Positions 1 through 9,544 of a stretch of 19,264 nucleotides of DNA are shown here, piece by piece (within the stretch, counting starts at the first letter, position 1; the number at the start of each line of letters is the position of its first letter). The position numbers were made by a program, and so were the translations under genes. Source of the stretch: Pseudomonadota bacterium (lineage in GTDB: Bacteria > Pseudomonadota > Gammaproteobacteria > Competibacterales > Competibacteraceae); the NCBI GenBank assembly GCA_018262135.1, contig JAGTSD010000001.1, forward strand, positions 1 to 19,264, given 5' to 3'. The notes beneath the pieces were generated by a model. It was not told the origin of the DNA, made no database searches, and worked only from the letters and a program-made list of their open reading frames with translations.

Positions 1-125
1 AAATCAAGGTCCATCTGGATCGCGAAGGCGGTTACGAAGTCCTGGAACTGAACATCACGCTGCCGGATGAGGAACCGCGGTCGAGGCGCAACCCGGAGAG
101 CCTGCCCGGACCAGGCCAGGGATGA
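1..125 (+). CDS. C-terminal end of an unidentified protein (partial)
   Basis: An open frame enters from the left edge (first full codon at position 3) and ends at the TGA at 123-125, giving about 40 residues. The visible part contains DREGGYEVLELNITLPDEE followed by a charged, proline- and glycine-rich tail. I do not recognise the family. The stop overlaps the hslR start in an ATGA at 122-125, so the two genes are probably co-transcribed and translationally coupled. The frame's reality rests on that junction and on the lack of stops over a short stretch only. Confidence 0.55.
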   Translation, partial: IKVHLDREGGYEVLELNITLPDEEPRSRRNPESLPGPGQG

Positions 126-562
126 ACGGATTGACTGTCCGGGGCAGCGACGAACAGCCGACGGCCCCTGCCGGCACACCCGATCGGGTCCGGCTCGATA
201 AGTGGCTGTGGGCGGCGCGCTTTTTCAAGACGCGCACCCTGGCGACCGAAGCGGTTGCTGGCGGCAAGGTCCATGTGGGTGGCCAGCGCTGTAAACCCTC
301 TCATCCCGTGCATCCGGGGGAAATGCTGCGGATCCAGCGCGGCCCCGATGAATACCTGATCACCGTCACGGCGCTCAGCGACCGGCGCGGTCCCGCCAGT
401 GCGGCGGCGCTGTTGTACGAGGAAACGACTGACAGCCGCCAGCGGCGCGAAGCCTTGCGCGAGCAACGACGGCTGGAACGCTCCCCCTTGCCCCAACCTC
501 CTGGCCGACCCACCAAGCAGGATCGCCGTCGCATCGTGCGTTTTACTCAAGGCGACGCCTGA
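122..562 (+). CDS. hslR: Heat shock protein 15-like S4-domain RNA-binding protein
   Basis: The 146-residue product looks like Hsp15, a small RNA-binding protein that in E. coli binds free 50S subunits still carrying a nascent chain and helps recycle stalled subunits. An S4 domain covers roughly residues 22-70: RLDKWLWAARFFKTRTLA is the typical opening, followed by GGKVHVGG. The basic C-terminus has the family-typical GRPTKQDRRRI. The length is close to the E. coli protein (about 133). The N-terminal 20 residues are poorly conserved, but the ATG lies in an ATGA overlap with the upstream frame, which supports this start. Family assignment is firm; the role is by homology. Confidence 0.9.
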   Translation: MNGLTVRGSDEQPTAPAGTPDRVRLDKWLWAARFFKTRTLATEAVAGGKVHVGGQRCKPSHPVHPGEMLRIQRGPDEYLITVTALSDRRGPASAAALLYEETTDSRQRREALREQRRLERSPLPQPPGRPTKQDRRRIVRFTQGDA

Positions 563-632
563 AGTTCTCTGTGGTTTTCGGCGGCCAGCTTGCAACCGGA
601 TATTCCCCGTTTTTCAACGGAACGCGCCGGGC

Positions 633-648
633 GCCAGCGCGCGCTGGC
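633..648. repeat. Perfect 16-bp palindrome in the hslR-phasin gap
   Basis: GCCAGCGCGCGCTGGC is a perfect palindrome 70 bases after the hslR stop. It is not followed by a T-run, so it is not a standard terminator. The rest of the gap (563-816) holds an AT-rich stretch near 670-710 with CTAATTTT written twice, 13 bases apart, which may belong to the phasin promoter. I could not place clear -35 and -10 boxes. Confidence 0.4.
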
Positions 649-816
649 CGTCGAGCCGAGGCCGGTTAGTATGCGTACTCTAATTTTCCCTGCTAATTTT
701 TTGAATCGAGAGGGACTTCCGCGATAGATGTCCGCCGGAGTTCCTGGAACGATCAAATCCAGGCATATCAAACCATGCAAGCCAGTCTTGCGCAGTGGCA
801 TAGAGAGGCGCCCGAT

Positions 817-1296
817 ATGAAAGCCTATTTGCTTGACAACCCACTTACCCACAACGTTCGGGATTTCGCGCGCCAAATCTGGCTGGCCGGACTTGGCGCG
901 TTCGCCAGGGCTCAGGACGAGGGTGGCAAGTTTTTTGAAACCCTGGTCCAGGAAGGGCAGGCTGTGGACGCCCGAATGAAGAAGACCGCCGGCGAGAAGA
1001 TCGAACTGGGCGAGATCGAGATCGTAAAGGGCCGGGTCGAGGAAATCCGCGAAAGGGCGACCGGGGCGTGGAACAAGCTGGAGGAAGTCTTCCAGGCGCG
1101 AGTGGCGCGCGCCCTGTCCCGCCTGGGCGTACCGAGTCGCGACGATATCCAGCAATTGTTCCAGCAGATAGAGTTGTTGAGCCAGAACATTCACGAACTG
1201 ACTCAGGCGGCGGAGGCGGAAACCAAGGCGAAGAAGGTTCGCGCTATCCGGTCGGTCGAGCCAGCCGCCGCCGGGATCACCGAACCTGTGGCTTGA
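817..1296 (+). CDS. Phasin, PHA granule-associated protein (PhaI/PhaF family)
   Basis: This 159-residue protein resembles the phasins that coat polyhydroxyalkanoate granules in the cytoplasm and control their size and number. The diagnostic block is near the N-terminus: ARQIWLAGLGAFARAQDEG then KFFETLVQEG (residues 18-47). The remainder is predicted to be helical and coiled-coil-like and ends in an Ala/Lys/Glu-rich segment, without the long AAKP-type DNA-binding tail of PhaF, so it is closer to PhaI. An in-frame ATG at 775 would add 14 residues, but the ATG at 817 has AGAGG at 804-808 with 8-base spacing and matches where family members begin. No PHA synthase gene is in the window. The gene stands alone between hslR and xseB. 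Confidence 0.85.
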   Translation: MKAYLLDNPLTHNVRDFARQIWLAGLGAFARAQDEGGKFFETLVQEGQAVDARMKKTAGEKIELGEIEIVKGRVEEIRERATGAWNKLEEVFQARVARALSRLGVPSRDDIQQLFQQIELLSQNIHELTQAAEAETKAKKVRAIRSVEPAAAGITEPVA

Positions 1297-1381
1297 CTGC
1301 CGTGCTCTGGTCCGGCGATGGCGGGTGTGGCCCGTCAGCCTCGGGCGGTGGGCCAGCCCGTCCGCGTGAAATAGCGGCCAG

Positions 1382-1412
1382 GGATGGCCTGCTTCGCGGT
1401 TTTTCCATCCCC
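1382..1412. other. Inverted repeat in the phasin-xseB gap
   Basis: GGGATGG (1382-1388) and CCATCCC (1406-1412) are perfect 7-base arms around a 17-base loop that contains a T5 run. The T-run lies inside the loop, so this is not a canonical terminator for the phasin gene, but it could fold in RNA. Nothing else is recognisable in 1297-1425. Confidence 0.3.
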
Positions 1413-1429
1413 GAATCCCCGCATGAAAT

Positions 1430-1458
1430 TGACCGTTCGCCGCCTGCAAGGTAACGTA
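1430..1458 (+). promoter_or_regulatory. Candidate sigma-70 promoter for xseB-ispA-dxs
   Basis: TTGACC (1430-1435), a 17-base spacer and TAACGT (1453-1458) lie 28 bases upstream of the xseB start. The -35 box is near consensus, while the -10 box matches only half of it. This is a placement by eye. Confidence 0.3.
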
Positions 1459-1485
1459 AGCGTTTGCTAAAGCGGACGGGCAGGC

Positions 1486-1728
1486 ATGACGGCCAAGAAA
1501 AATTCCCCCATTCCTTTCGAGACAGCGCTGGCGGAACTGGAAAACCTGGTCGGGCAACTCGAACAGGGCGAGCTGACCCTCGAGGATTCCCTGCAACGGT
1601 TCGAACGTGGCGTCGCCTTGGTGCGAAGTTGTCGGAACACCCTGCGGGAGGCCGAGCAAAAAGTAGAACAATTGATCGAACGCAACGGTCAATTGGAAAC
1701 CGCCCCCTTTACCGCCCTGGCAGGTTGA
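1486..1728 (+). CDS. xseB: Exodeoxyribonuclease VII small subunit
   Basis: XseB binds the catalytic large subunit XseA to form exonuclease VII, which degrades single-stranded DNA from both ends into oligonucleotides. The 80-residue protein has the full family pattern: FETALAELENLVGQLEQGEL, then LEDSLQRFERGVALVRSCR and a C-terminal helix with LREAEQKVEQL. It equals the E. coli protein in length (80). It is followed after 5 bases by ispA and then by dxs, the same order as in E. coli. xseA is not in the window. Confidence 0.95.
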   Translation: MTAKKNSPIPFETALAELENLVGQLEQGELTLEDSLQRFERGVALVRSCRNTLREAEQKVEQLIERNGQLETAPFTALAG

Positions 1729-1733
1729 CGCCG

Positions 1734-2621
1734 ATGACGGTGGAACTGATCGGGAGTTATCAAGCCTGCGCGGTCCGGGCGCTCGACCAGCGACTGCCAG
1801 CGGCTGATCTGCATCCCTGTGCTTTGCACCAGGCCATGCGCTATGCGGTGCTGGGTGGGGGCAAGCGCATCCGGCCGGTGCTGGTCTACCTGAGCGGCGC
1901 GGCGGTCGGCGCGGCGCCCGAAACGCTCGATGGTCCCGCCTGTGCAGTGGAATTCATCCATGCCTATTCGCTGATCCACGACGATCTGCCGGCCATGGAT
2001 AACGACGACCTGCGCCATGGCCAGCCGACCTGCCACAAGGCCTTCGGCGAGGCGCTCGCCATCCTGGCTGGTGACGCCCTGCAGGCGCTGGCGTTCCAGG
2101 TGCTCGGGCAGGATGAAGCAATGGTGGCGGATTCGGCTCTCCGGTTGCGGATGCTGGGCGTGCTGGCGCAGGCAGCCGGTTCGCGGGGCATGGCGGGCGG
2201 CCAGGCGATTGATCTGGCGGCGGTCGGTCAGGAATTGAGTCTGGCCGAACTGGAAAACATGCACATCCACAAAACCGGTGCCCTGATCCGCGCCAGCGTG
2301 CTGCTGGGAGCGATCAGTCAACCGGCGGTCGAGCCGGTGGTGCTGGAGCGCCTGGACCGCTACGCCAAGTGCATCGGTTTGGCCTTCCAGATTCGGGACG
2401 ATATTCTCGACGTGATCGGCGATACCGCCACGCTGGGTAAAACCACAGGGGCGGATCGGGCGCTCGATAAGCCCACCTATCCGGCGCTGCTGGGACTGGA
2501 TGGCGCCCGCGAGCATGCCCGCATGTTGCATGAGGAAGCATTGGCCAGTTTGCAACCGCTGGGACCCGAAGCCGAGCCGCTGCGCTGGCTCGCCTCCTAT
2601 ATCGTGGAACGTGCGTACTGA
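1734..2621 (+). CDS. ispA: Farnesyl diphosphate synthase (geranyltranstransferase)
   Basis: IspA condenses isopentenyl diphosphate with dimethylallyl and geranyl diphosphate to give farnesyl diphosphate, precursor of undecaprenyl phosphate and quinone side chains. The 295-residue protein carries both aspartate-rich Mg-binding motifs: [10 protein letters not shown] at residues 83-92 and DDILD at 222-226. It also has the GGGKRIRP substrate motif at 41-48 and HKTGALI at 179-185. The open frame extends further upstream without a stop, but the ATG at 1734, 5 bases after the xseB stop, gives the family-typical start and length (E. coli 299). The spacing implies one transcript with xseB. Assignment to the short-chain FPP type rests on length, motif form and operon order. 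Confidence 0.95.
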   Translation: MTVELIGSYQACAVRALDQRLPAADLHPCALHQAMRYAVLGGGKRIRPVLVYLSGAAVGAAPETLDGPACAVEFIHAYSLIHDDLPAMDNDDLRHGQPTCHKAFGEALAILAGDALQALAFQVLGQDEAMVADSALRLRMLGVLAQAAGSRGMAGGQAIDLAAVGQELSLAELENMHIHKTGALIRASVLLGAISQPAVEPVVLERLDRYAKCIGLAFQIRDDILDVIGDTATLGKTTGADRALDKPTYPALLGLDGAREHARMLHEEALASLQPLGPEAEPLRWLASYIVERAY

Positions 2622-2695
2622 ATAGCGCGCGCCCCTCATTCGGCGTTCCATCCCACTTCCGACCACCACGAACTGGCACGGACTTTTTAACCACG

Positions 2696-4600
2696 ATGAC
2701 CACTGGCTCCGCCTTTCCGTTGCTGGAACAGATTGATAGCCCCCTGGATTTGCGTGCGCTGCCGGAGGCGCGACTGCCGACCCTGGCGCACGAGCTGCGC
2801 GAGTTCCTGATCCAGACCGTGGCCAAAACCGGCGGCCATTTCGCCGCCAACCTGGGGGCGGTGGAACTGGCTATCGCCCTGCACTTCGTATTCGACACGC
2901 CCGAAGACCGGCTGATCTGGGACGTGGGCCATCAGAGCTATCCGCACAAGATTCTGACCGGCCGCCGAACCCGCATGGACACCCTGCGCCGCAGGCATGG
3001 CGTCGCTGGTTTCCCCAGGCGGTGCGAGAGTCCCTACGACACGTTCGGGGTCGGCCACTCCAGCACCTCGTTGAGCGCCGCTGTGGGCATGGCCATTGCC
3101 GCTGAGCGGGTCGGGAGCGACCGCAAGGTGGTCGCTGTGATCGGCGACGGAGCGATGACCGCTGGCATGGCCTTCGAGGCGCTGAACCACACGGGCCACC
3201 TCAAGAGCGATCTGCTGGTGGTGCTCAACGACAACGAGATGTCCATTTCACCGAACGTGGGCGCGCTGTCGGCGCATCTGACCCAACTGTTGTCGAGCCG
3301 CTTCTTTTCTACGGTGCGCGAGGGCGGCAAGAAGGTACTGAGCCACGTGCCGCCGATGCTGGAGGTCGCCCGCCGCGCCGAGGAGCACGTCAAGGGTTTG
3401 ATCGCGCCGGGCGGCACCCTGTTCGAGAAATTGGGTTTCAACTACTTCGGGCCAGTGGATGGCCACGACCTGTCCACCCTCGTGCCGACTTTGCGCAATC
3501 TGCGGGCGCTCGAGGGGCCGCGCCTGCTGCATGTGGTCACCCGCAAGGGCAAGGGTTACAAGCTGGCCGAGGAGGAACCGGTGGGCTACCACGGCGTCGG
3601 CGCTTTCGACCCGGCGCATGGTCTGAAGCCGTCCAAGCCTGGTGGTGGTCCAACCTATACCCAGGTCTTCGGCGAGTGGCTGTGCGACATGGCGGCGCGG
3701 GATGAAAGGCTGATCGGCATTACCCCAGCGATGCGCGAAGGCTCCGGACTGGTGGAGTTTTCCGAACGGTTTCCGGACCGCTATTTCGATGTCGCCATTG
3801 CCGAGCAACATGCGGTCACGCTGGCCGCCGGCATGGCCTGCGAGGGACTCAAGCCGGTGGTGGCGATCTATTCCACCTTCCTGCAGCGCGCCTACGATCA
3901 ACTGATTCACGATGTCGCTTTGCAAAATCTGCCGGTGCTGTTTGCCATTGATCGCGCCGGGCTGGTGGGGCCGGACGGGCCGACCCACGCTGGCAGCTTC
4001 GATCTCAGCTATCTGCGCTGTATTCCCAACCTGGTGGTGATGGCGCCAGCCAACGAGAACGAATGCCGGCAAATGCTTTATACCGGTTTCCAGTTAAACC
4101 AGCCGGTGGTGGTGCGCTATGCCCGCTGCCAAGGGCCTGGTGCGGCACTGGAACGGGAAATGCGGGCCCTGCCGGTGGGCAAGGCTGAAATCCGCCGGCG
4201 CGGGCGGGAACTGGCGCTGCTGGCGTTTGGGGGCATGGTGGGCGTCGCCGAAGCGGTGGCGGAACGGCTGGACGCCACCGTGGTGAACATGCGGTTTGTC
4301 AAGCCGCTCGATGAGGCGATGGTGGTGCAAATGGCTGCCGAACACCGCTGGCTGGTGACGCTGGAAGAAAATGTCGTGGCGGGCGGGGCTGGCAGCGCTG
4401 TAAACGAATGTCTGGCAGCACGGGGGATTCAAGCTCCAGTACGCAATATTGGGTTGCCGGATCGGTTCGTGGAGCAGGGCGAGCGAGGGGAATTGCTCGC
4501 CGAATGTAGTCTGGACGCAGACGGTGTGCTTCGGCAACTGATGGAATGGGGTATGGTAGCCCCAGCAGTCTCTCGTAACGATATCCGAGCGCCAGGCTAG
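2696..4600 (+). CDS. dxs: 1-deoxy-D-xylulose-5-phosphate synthase
   Basis: Dxs is a thiamine-diphosphate enzyme that joins pyruvate and glyceraldehyde 3-phosphate to make DXP, the entry step of the MEP isoprenoid pathway and a precursor of thiamine and pyridoxal. The 634-residue protein is nearly the E. coli length (620). It has the N-terminal GGHFAANLG with the active-site His48, the ThDP motif [14 protein letters not shown] at 150-163 with LNDNEMSIS after it, and the general-base glutamate Glu370 in [16 protein letters not shown] transketolase central domain and a C-terminal domain follow in the usual order. It lies 74 bases after ispA on the same strand. No good ribosome-binding site precedes the ATG, but alignment with E. 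coli Dxs supports this start. Confidence 0.97.
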   Translation: MTTGSAFPLLEQIDSPLDLRALPEARLPTLAHELREFLIQTVAKTGGHFAANLGAVELAIALHFVFDTPEDRLIWDVGHQSYPHKILTGRRTRMDTLRRRHGVAGFPRRCESPYDTFGVGHSSTSLSAAVGMAIAAERVGSDRKVVAVIGDGAMTAGMAFEALNHTGHLKSDLLVVLNDNEMSISPNVGALSAHLTQLLSSRFFSTVREGGKKVLSHVPPMLEVARRAEEHVKGLIAPGGTLFEKLGFNYFGPVDGHDLSTLVPTLRNLRALEGPRLLHVVTRKGKGYKLAEEEPVGYHGVGAFDPAHGLKPSKPGGGPTYTQVFGEWLCDMAARDERLIGITPAMREGSGLVEFSERFPDRYFDVAIAEQHAVTLAAGMACEGLKPVVAIYSTFLQRAYDQLIHDVALQNLPVLFAIDRAGLVGPDGPTHAGSFDLSYLRCIPNLVVMAPANENECRQMLYTGFQLNQPVVVRYARCQGPGAALEREMRALPVGKAEIRRRGRELALLAFGGMVGVAEAVAERLDATVVNMRFVKPLDEAMVVQMAAEHRWLVTLEENVVAGGAGSAVNECLAARGIQAPVRNIGLPDRFVEQGERGELLAECSLDADGVLRQLMEWGMVAPAVSRNDIRAPG

Positions 4601-4701
4601 GGAATTAACCGCCCGATGAATGATCCAAAAGTAAAATCCCGTGGTTGTCGGGAACCGGATTTGAACGAGCGTGCGCTTGCCCACGCCGCAAAGAGGATTG
4701 C

Positions 4702-5544
4702 ATGAAGCCACTCACGATGAGTTCCGCAGTCATACCCACGGTGGTCCATATCCCCGATGTGCAGAACAGCGCCGATACCCGCCGGCTGGCGATCAACAAA
4801 GTCGGGATCAAGGATATCCGCCATCCGATCAGGGTCCGCGACCGCAGCGGTGGCGAGCAGCACACCATCGCCACGTTCAACATGTACGTGAACCTGCCGC
4901 ACAACTTCAAGGGCACGCACATGTCGCGCTTCGTCGAGATTCTGAATATACCCGGCCGCGAGATTTCGGTGGATTCCTTCAAGGACATGCTGACGGAGAT
5001 GACCGACCGCCTGGAAGCCGAGTCGGGTCATATCGAGATGACGTTCACCTATTTCATCACCAAGGCGGCTCCAGTGTCAGGAGTGGAAAGCCTGATGGAT
5101 TACGAGGTGACGTTTGCTGGCGAAATCCGCGATAGCCGGCCCGCGATGAATCTCAAGGTGGTGGTGCCGGTGACCAGCCTGTGTCCCTGCTCGAAGAAAA
5201 TTTCCCGGTATGGGGCGCACAACCAGCGTTCCCATGTGACCGTCAACGTCCGTACCCGTGGATTCATCGGGATCGAGGACCTGATTGATCTGGTGGAAAA
5301 GGAGGCGTCCTGCGAACTGTACGGGCTGCTCAAGCGACCGGATGAGAAGTATGTCACCGAACGCGCCTATGAGAATCCCAAGTTCGTCGAGGACATGGTG
5401 CGCGATATCGCCGCCAAGTTGAACCGGGACGAGCGGGTAGCGGCCTACTCGGTCGAATCGGAGAACTTTGAATCCATTCACAACCACTCCGCCTATGCCA
5501 TGATCGAGCGTGACAAGGATGCCGAGGAAGCTGCCGCTCCGTAG
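4702..5544 (+). CDS. folE2: GTP cyclohydrolase IB (FolE2)
   Basis: FolE2 converts GTP to 7,8-dihydroneopterin triphosphate, the first step of folate (and queuosine) synthesis. It is the alternative to zinc-dependent FolE and can work with other metals. The 280-residue product has the family hallmarks: [14 protein letters not shown] near the N-terminus, the active-site cysteine block [20 protein letters not shown] at 161-180, and the C-terminal [14 protein letters not shown] at 253-266. An ATG further upstream (4645) is open in frame, but 4702 is preceded by AGAGGA and agrees with family length (about 270). It lies 101 bases after dxs with no obvious promoter or Zur box between, so its regulation is unclear. 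A strong terminator follows. Confidence 0.95.
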   Translation: MKPLTMSSAVIPTVVHIPDVQNSADTRRLAINKVGIKDIRHPIRVRDRSGGEQHTIATFNMYVNLPHNFKGTHMSRFVEILNIPGREISVDSFKDMLTEMTDRLEAESGHIEMTFTYFITKAAPVSGVESLMDYEVTFAGEIRDSRPAMNLKVVVPVTSLCPCSKKISRYGAHNQRSHVTVNVRTRGFIGIEDLIDLVEKEASCELYGLLKRPDEKYVTERAYENPKFVEDMVRDIAAKLNRDERVAAYSVESENFESIHNHSAYAMIERDKDAEEAAAP

Positions 5545-5566
5545 CCGGAGAGAATGATCGGGCAAC

Positions 5567-5596
5567 AAAAAAGCCGTTCCAGGCAACGGCTTTTTT
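5567..5596. terminator. Bidirectional rho-independent terminator (folE2 / tRNA-Val)
   Basis: A perfect inverted repeat with arms AAAAAAGCCGTT and AACGGCTTTTTT and a 6-base loop begins 22 bases after the folE2 stop. The T6/A6 ends let it act in both directions: for folE2 on the plus strand and for tRNA-Val on the minus strand, whose 3' end is 11 bases away. Confidence 0.92.
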
Positions 5597-5607
5597 GCTG
5601 AGATCGG

Positions 5608-5682
5608 TGGTGGGCGATGCTGGGCTCGAACCAGCGACCCCTACCGTGTGAAGGTAGTGCTCTCCCACTGAGCTAATCGCCC
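5608..5682 (-). tRNA. tRNA-Val (anticodon CAC)
   Basis: On the minus strand a complete 75-base tRNA folds. The 7-bp acceptor stem is GGGCGAT / ATCGCCC, the D arm is GCTCAGTGGGAGAGC, and the anticodon stem CTACC / GGTAG closes the loop TTCACAC, giving anticodon CAC. The T arm contains GGTTCGAGCC and a genomic CCA is encoded. CAC reads the GTG codon only, so other valine codons need another tRNA elsewhere. It has its own promoter and terminator. Confidence 0.97.
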
Positions 5683-5698
5683 GCAAAGCGGAAACGCA

Positions 5699-5728
5699 AT
5701 TATAAAGACCACCTGTCAGGTTTGACAA
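5699..5728 (-). promoter_or_regulatory. Sigma-70 promoter of tRNA-Val
   Basis: Read on the minus strand: -35 box TTGTCA (5723-5728), an 18-base spacer, and a perfect -10 box TATAAT (5699-5704). The -10 ends 16 bases upstream of the tRNA 5' end. The spacer carries an 11-base palindrome, ACCTGTCAGGT (5711-5721). The -35 lies 6 bases past the greA stop, so tRNA-Val is likely transcribed on its own and perhaps also by read-through from greA. Confidence 0.75.
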
Positions 5729-5734
5729 GCCTGA

Positions 5735-6214
5735 TTAGAGGTACCGCACCTCGACGATCTCGTAGGTTTTGATGCCGCCCGGGGTTTGGACGTCGACGAC
5801 GTCGTCAACGGATTTACCGATCAGCGCCCGGGCAATCGGGGATTTGAGGGAAATCTTGCCTTCCTTGATGTTGGCCTCGTCTTCGCCGACGATCTGATAG
5901 GTTCTTTCCTCCTCGCTCTCTTCCTCGCGCAGCAGCACCGTGGCACCGAACACCACCTTGTCAGAGGTTGGCAGGGTGGTGACGTCGATGATCTGGGCGC
6001 GCGCCAGCTTCGTTTCGATTTCAGCGATGCGGCCTTCGGTAAAGCTCTGCTGCTCGCGGGCGGCGTGATACTCGGCGTTTTCCTTCAGGTCGCCATGGGC
6101 GCGGGCTTCGGCGATGGCGGTGATGATCCGTGGACGCATCACAGTCTTGAGTTCCTGAAGTTCGGCGCGGAGTCGAGCGGCGCCGTTGACAGTCATCGGT
6201 ACTTTCTGGGTCAT
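5735..6214 (-). CDS. greA: Transcription elongation factor GreA
   Basis: GreA enters the secondary channel of RNA polymerase and stimulates cleavage of backtracked transcripts, rescuing stalled complexes. The 159-residue protein matches the family length (158 in E. coli). An N-terminal coiled coil covers about residues 10-77, with [20 protein letters not shown] carrying the acidic tip (Asp and Glu of DLKENAEY). The C-terminal FKBP-like domain contains [16 protein letters not shown]. Its ATG overlaps the carB stop in ATGA (6211-6214), which fixes the start and indicates translational coupling. The carAB-greA order is known from Pseudomonas. Confidence 0.97.
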   Translation of the reverse strand: MTQKVPMTVNGAARLRAELQELKTVMRPRIITAIAEARAHGDLKENAEYHAAREQQSFTEGRIAEIETKLARAQIIDVTTLPTSDKVVFGATVLLREEESEEERTYQIVGEDEANIKEGKISLKSPIARALIGKSVDDVVDVQTPGGIKTYEIVEVRYL

Positions 6215-9200
6215 GCGTGCAGTTCCCGGTGCAAATCCTGAAGGCAGTTCACGGTTCCGTTGTCGAGTTCGCGCAGGGCCTGACAGGTGGCCCGCGCGGC
6301 GGCGAGGGTGGTGGTATAGCTGACCTTGTGCATCAGCGCCTCGCGGCGGATCGAGAAGGAATCCGCGATAGCCTGCTTGCCTTCGGTGGTGTTAACGATG
6401 AAAGCGATCTGGTCGTTTTTGATCAGATCCACGATGTGGGGTCGGCCCTCGGCGACTTTGTGGACGGTTTCGCAGTCGAGACCGTGGGCGCGCAAGGCCG
6501 CAGCCGTCCCCTTGGTCGCCACCAGCGCGAAGCCCAGCCGTTCCAGTTCGCGGGCGATCTCGACCGCCCGGGCCTTGTCGGCGTCGCGCACGCTGATGAA
6601 GGCCCGGCCGCCGCGGGGCAACTGATCGCCGGCGCCGAGTTGCGCCTTGGCGAAGGCTTCACCAAAGCTGCGCCCCACCCCCATCACTTCGCCGGTAGAT
6701 TTCATCTCCGGCCCCAGCAGCGGGTCCACGCTGGGGAATTTGACGAAGGGAAACACGGCTTCCTTGACCGAATAATAGCCGGGAATCACCTCGCCGGATA
6801 CGCCCTGCGCGGCCAGCGCCCGTCCGACCATGCAGCGGGCGGCGATCTTGGCCAGCGGCCGGCCGGTAGCCTTGGAGACGTAGGGGACGGTGCGGGAAGC
6901 GCGTGGATTGACCTCCAGCACGTAGATGTCCTCGCCCTGGATGGCGAACTGGGCGTTCATCAGCCCGACCACGCCCAATTCCAGCGCCATGGCCCGGATC
7001 TGCTCGCGCAACCGGTCCTGAATCGCCGGTTTGAGGGAATGAGGCGGCAGCGAGCAGGCGGAATCGCCAGAATGGACGCCGGCTTCCTCGATGTGTTCCA
7101 TGATGCCGCCAATGATGACGTCCTGGCCGTCGCAGAGCGCATCCACGTCCACCTCGATGGCGTCGTTGAGGAAGCGGTCCAGCAGCACCGGCGATTCATT
7201 GGAGACCTGCACGGCTTCGCGCATGTAGCGGCGCAAATCCTCCTCGTAATGCACGATTTCCATGGCCCGGCCGCCCAGCACGTAGGAAGGGCGCACGACC
7301 AGCGGATAGCCGATCTCGCGCGCCAGTCGCACCGCTTCCTCTGGTTCGCGGGCGGTGCGGTTGGGCGGTTGCAGCAGGTTGAGCTGATGGATCATCTGTT
7401 GGAAGCGTTCACGGTCCTCGGCGCGATCAATGGCGTCGGGCGTGGTGCCGATGATCGGCACGCCGTTGGCCTCCAATGGGCGAGCCAGCTTCAGCGGCGT
7501 CTGCCCGCCGTACTGGACGATGACGCCCTGGGGCTGTTCCTTGCGGACGATTTCCAGCACGTCTTCCAGGGTCAGCGGCTCGAAGTACAGCCGGTCGGAG
7601 GTGTCGAAGTCGGTGGACACCGTCTCCGGGTTGCAGTTGACCATGATGGTTTCGTAGCCGTCCTCGCGCAGGGCCAGCGCAGCATGAACGCAGCAATAGT
7701 CGAACTCGATGCCCTGGCCGATCCGGTTGGGGCCGCCGCCCAGCACCATGATTTTGGCGCGGTCGGTCGGTTCGGCTTCGCACTCCTCTTCATAGGTGGA
7801 ATACAGGTAGGCGGTGCCGGTGGCGAATTCGGCGGCGCAGGAATCCACCCGCTTGTAAACCGGATGCACGTCGAGATCGTAGCGCAGTTGGCGGACGGTG
7901 GTTTCATCGCAACCGGTCAGGGTCGCCAGCCGGCTGTCGGAGAAACCTTGGCGCTTGAGGAAATACAGCCGGTCCCGGTCGCGCAATGCGGCCAGACCCT
8001 GGGCGCGCACTGCGCCGGCGATTTGCACCAGTTCCTCGATTTGCGCCAGGAACCAGGGATCAATCCAGGTTAGTTCGTACAGGGTCTCGACCGAATAACC
8101 CAGCCGGAACGCCTCGGCCACGAACCAGAGCCGCCGGGGACCGGGCACGCCCAGTTCCTGTTTCAGAACGAGATGGGGATCCGAATGCGTGCGATCGAGG
8201 ACTTCGTTGAAACCATCCGTGCCGATTTCCAGCCCACGCAGCGCCTTCTGCACCGACTCCTGGAAGGTCCGGCCAATCGCCATCACTTCGCCGACCGATT
8301 TCATCTGAGTGGTCAGGCGGGGATCGGCCTGCGGGAATTTCTCGAAATTGAAGCGCGGGACCTTGGTCACCACATAATCAATGCTCGGCTCGAACGAGGC
8401 GGGGGTGCGGCCGCCGGTGATCTCGTTCTTTAACTCGTCCAGGGTATAGCCGACCGCCAGCTTGGCCGCGACCTTGGCGATGGGAAAGCCGGTGGCCTTG
8501 GACGCCAGGGCCGAGGAGCGGGACACGCGCGGGTTCATCTCGATGATGACCATCCGCCCATCGTTCGGGCTGATGGCGAACTGGACGTTGGAGCCGCCGG
8601 TATCCACGCCGATCTTGCGCAGCACCGCCAGCGAGGCGTCGCGCATGATCTGGTATTCCTTGTCGGTCAGGGTCTGGGCCGGGGCGACGGTGATGGAATC
8701 GCCCGTATGCACCCCCATCGGATCCAGGTTCTCGATGGAGCAAACGATGATGCAATTGTCGGCGCAATCCCGCACCACCTCCATCTCGAATTCCTTCCAG
8801 CCCAGCACGGATTCCTCGATCAGCACTTCGCTGACCGGCGACAGATCGAGGCCGCGTTCGAGGATTTCCACCAGTTCCTCGCGGTTGTAGGCGATGCCGC
8901 CGCCGCTGCCGCCGAGAGTGAAGGACGGGCGGATGATGGTCGGGAAACCGATTTCGTGGTGTTGGGCCAGCGCCTCCTCCAGAGTATGGGCGATCACCGA
9001 GCGCGGGGTTTTCAGGCCGATTTCGTGCATGGCCTGGCGGAAGCGGTCGCGGTCCTCGGCCATATCAATCGCCTCGGGCGAAGCGCCGATCATTTCCACG
9101 CCGTACTGCTCCAGTATGCCGTGCCGGACCAGGTCCAGCGCGCAGTTCAGCGCAGTCTGGCCGCCCATGGTCGGCAGCAGCGCGTCGGGACGTTCGCGGG

Positions 9201-9435
9201 CGATGATGTGGGAAACCGTCCGCCAATGGATCGGCTCGATGTACACGGCGTCGGCCATGTTGGGGTCGGTCATGATCGTGGCCGGGTTCGAGTTCACCAG
9301 GATCACCCGGTAACCCTCTTCCCGCAGGGCTTTACAGGCCTGCGCGCCCGAATAGTCGAACTCACAGGCCTGACCGATCACGATGGGACCGGCGCCGATG
9401 ATCAGGATGCTTTTCAAATCGGTGCGCTTGGGCAT
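6211..9435 (-). CDS. carB: Carbamoyl-phosphate synthetase large subunit
   Basis: CarB makes carbamoyl phosphate from bicarbonate, two ATP and ammonia delivered by CarA, for arginine and pyrimidine synthesis. The 1074-residue protein (E. coli 1073) has two homologous ATP-grasp halves. The first begins with [21 protein letters not shown] and the second, about residue 550, with [20 protein letters not shown]. The C-terminal allosteric domain, from about residue 935, starts at [14 protein letters not shown]. The reading frame is open 57 bases further upstream, but those codons fall in repeat DNA, and [17 protein letters not shown] is the family start. It overlaps greA by 4 bases. A 130-base repeat-bearing spacer separates it from carA, much longer than usual for this gene pair. 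Confidence 0.98.
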   Translation of the reverse strand: MPKRTDLKSILIIGAGPIVIGQACEFDYSGAQACKALREEGYRVILVNSNPATIMTDPNMADAVYIEPIHWRTVSHIIARERPDALLPTMGGQTALNCALDLVRHGILEQYGVEMIGASPEAIDMAEDRDRFRQAMHEIGLKTPRSVIAHTLEEALAQHHEIGFPTIIRPSFTLGGSGGGIAYNREELVEILERGLDLSPVSEVLIEESVLGWKEFEMEVVRDCADNCIIVCSIENLDPMGVHTGDSITVAPAQTLTDKEYQIMRDASLAVLRKIGVDTGGSNVQFAISPNDGRMVIIEMNPRVSRSSALASKATGFPIAKVAAKLAVGYTLDELKNEITGGRTPASFEPSIDYVVTKVPRFNFEKFPQADPRLTTQMKSVGEVMAIGRTFQESVQKALRGLEIGTDGFNEVLDRTHSDPHLVLKQELGVPGPRRLWFVAEAFRLGYSVETLYELTWIDPWFLAQIEELVQIAGAVRAQGLAALRDRDRLYFLKRQGFSDSRLATLTGCDETTVRQLRYDLDVHPVYKRVDSCAAEFATGTAYLYSTYEEECEAEPTDRAKIMVLGGGPNRIGQGIEFDYCCVHAALALREDGYETIMVNCNPETVSTDFDTSDRLYFEPLTLEDVLEIVRKEQPQGVIVQYGGQTPLKLARPLEANGVPIIGTTPDAIDRAEDRERFQQMIHQLNLLQPPNRTAREPEEAVRLAREIGYPLVVRPSYVLGGRAMEIVHYEEDLRRYMREAVQVSNESPVLLDRFLNDAIEVDVDALCDGQDVIIGGIMEHIEEAGVHSGDSACSLPPHSLKPAIQDRLREQIRAMALELGVVGLMNAQFAIQGEDIYVLEVNPRASRTVPYVSKATGRPLAKIAARCMVGRALAAQGVSGEVIPGYYSVKEAVFPFVKFPSVDPLLGPEMKSTGEVMGVGRSFGEAFAKAQLGAGDQLPRGGRAFISVRDADKARAVEIARELERLGFALVATKGTAAALRAHGLDCETVHKVAEGRPHIVDLIKNDQIAFIVNTTEGKQAIADSFSIRREALMHKVSYTTTLAAARATCQALRELDNGTVNCLQDLHRELHA

Positions 9436-9460
9436 GGCTCGGTCGCGAGAAATGAATGGA

Positions 9461-9488
9461 CGGTGGACGGTGGGCGGTGGACAGTGGC
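9461..9488. repeat. Heptamer tandem repeat in the carA-carB spacer
   Basis: Four consecutive 7-base units: CGGTGGA, CGGTGGG, CGGTGGA, CAGTGGC. They begin 26 bases upstream of the carB start and would lie in the mRNA between carA and carB. They resemble the short heptameric repeats that occur as dispersed families in some bacterial genomes. Confidence 0.75.
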
Positions 9489-9517
9489 CCACCAGTCATC
9501 AGTTCGAAATGGTTTTT

Positions 9518-9544
9518 TTCCGTGGTTTCCGTGTCTTCCGTGGA
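9518..9544. repeat. Nonamer tandem repeat in the carA-carB spacer
   Basis: Three tandem 9-base units TTCCGTGGT, TTCCGTGTC, TTCCGTGGA, preceded by a T7 run (9513-9519). On the coding strand of carAB this reads as CACGGAA spaced by two bases. It is separate from the heptamer tract and has a different period. Confidence 0.75.

Noticed and set aside
775..816. Upstream ATG giving a phasin longer by 14 residues
   Set aside because: No ribosome-binding site precedes it, while the ATG at 817 has AGAGG at good spacing and the family-typical N-terminus.
547..1692. Open frame of 381 codons on the minus strand
   Set aside because: It runs antisense to the phasin and xseB, which carry clear family motifs.
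4601..4701. Zur operator upstream of folE2
   Set aside because: I looked for the AT-rich dyad typical of Zur sites and found none in the gap; the same is true upstream of rpmE2.
6217..8073. Long open frame of 618 codons on the plus strand
   Set aside because: It is exactly antisense to carB, a certain gene. Its translation is low-complexity with many His, Gly and Gln residues, as expected from the complement of GC-rich codons.
9436..9492. Extended carB start 19 codons upstream
   Set aside because: The extra residues are encoded by the heptamer repeat tract and do not match CarB proteins; ATG 9435 gives the expected length.
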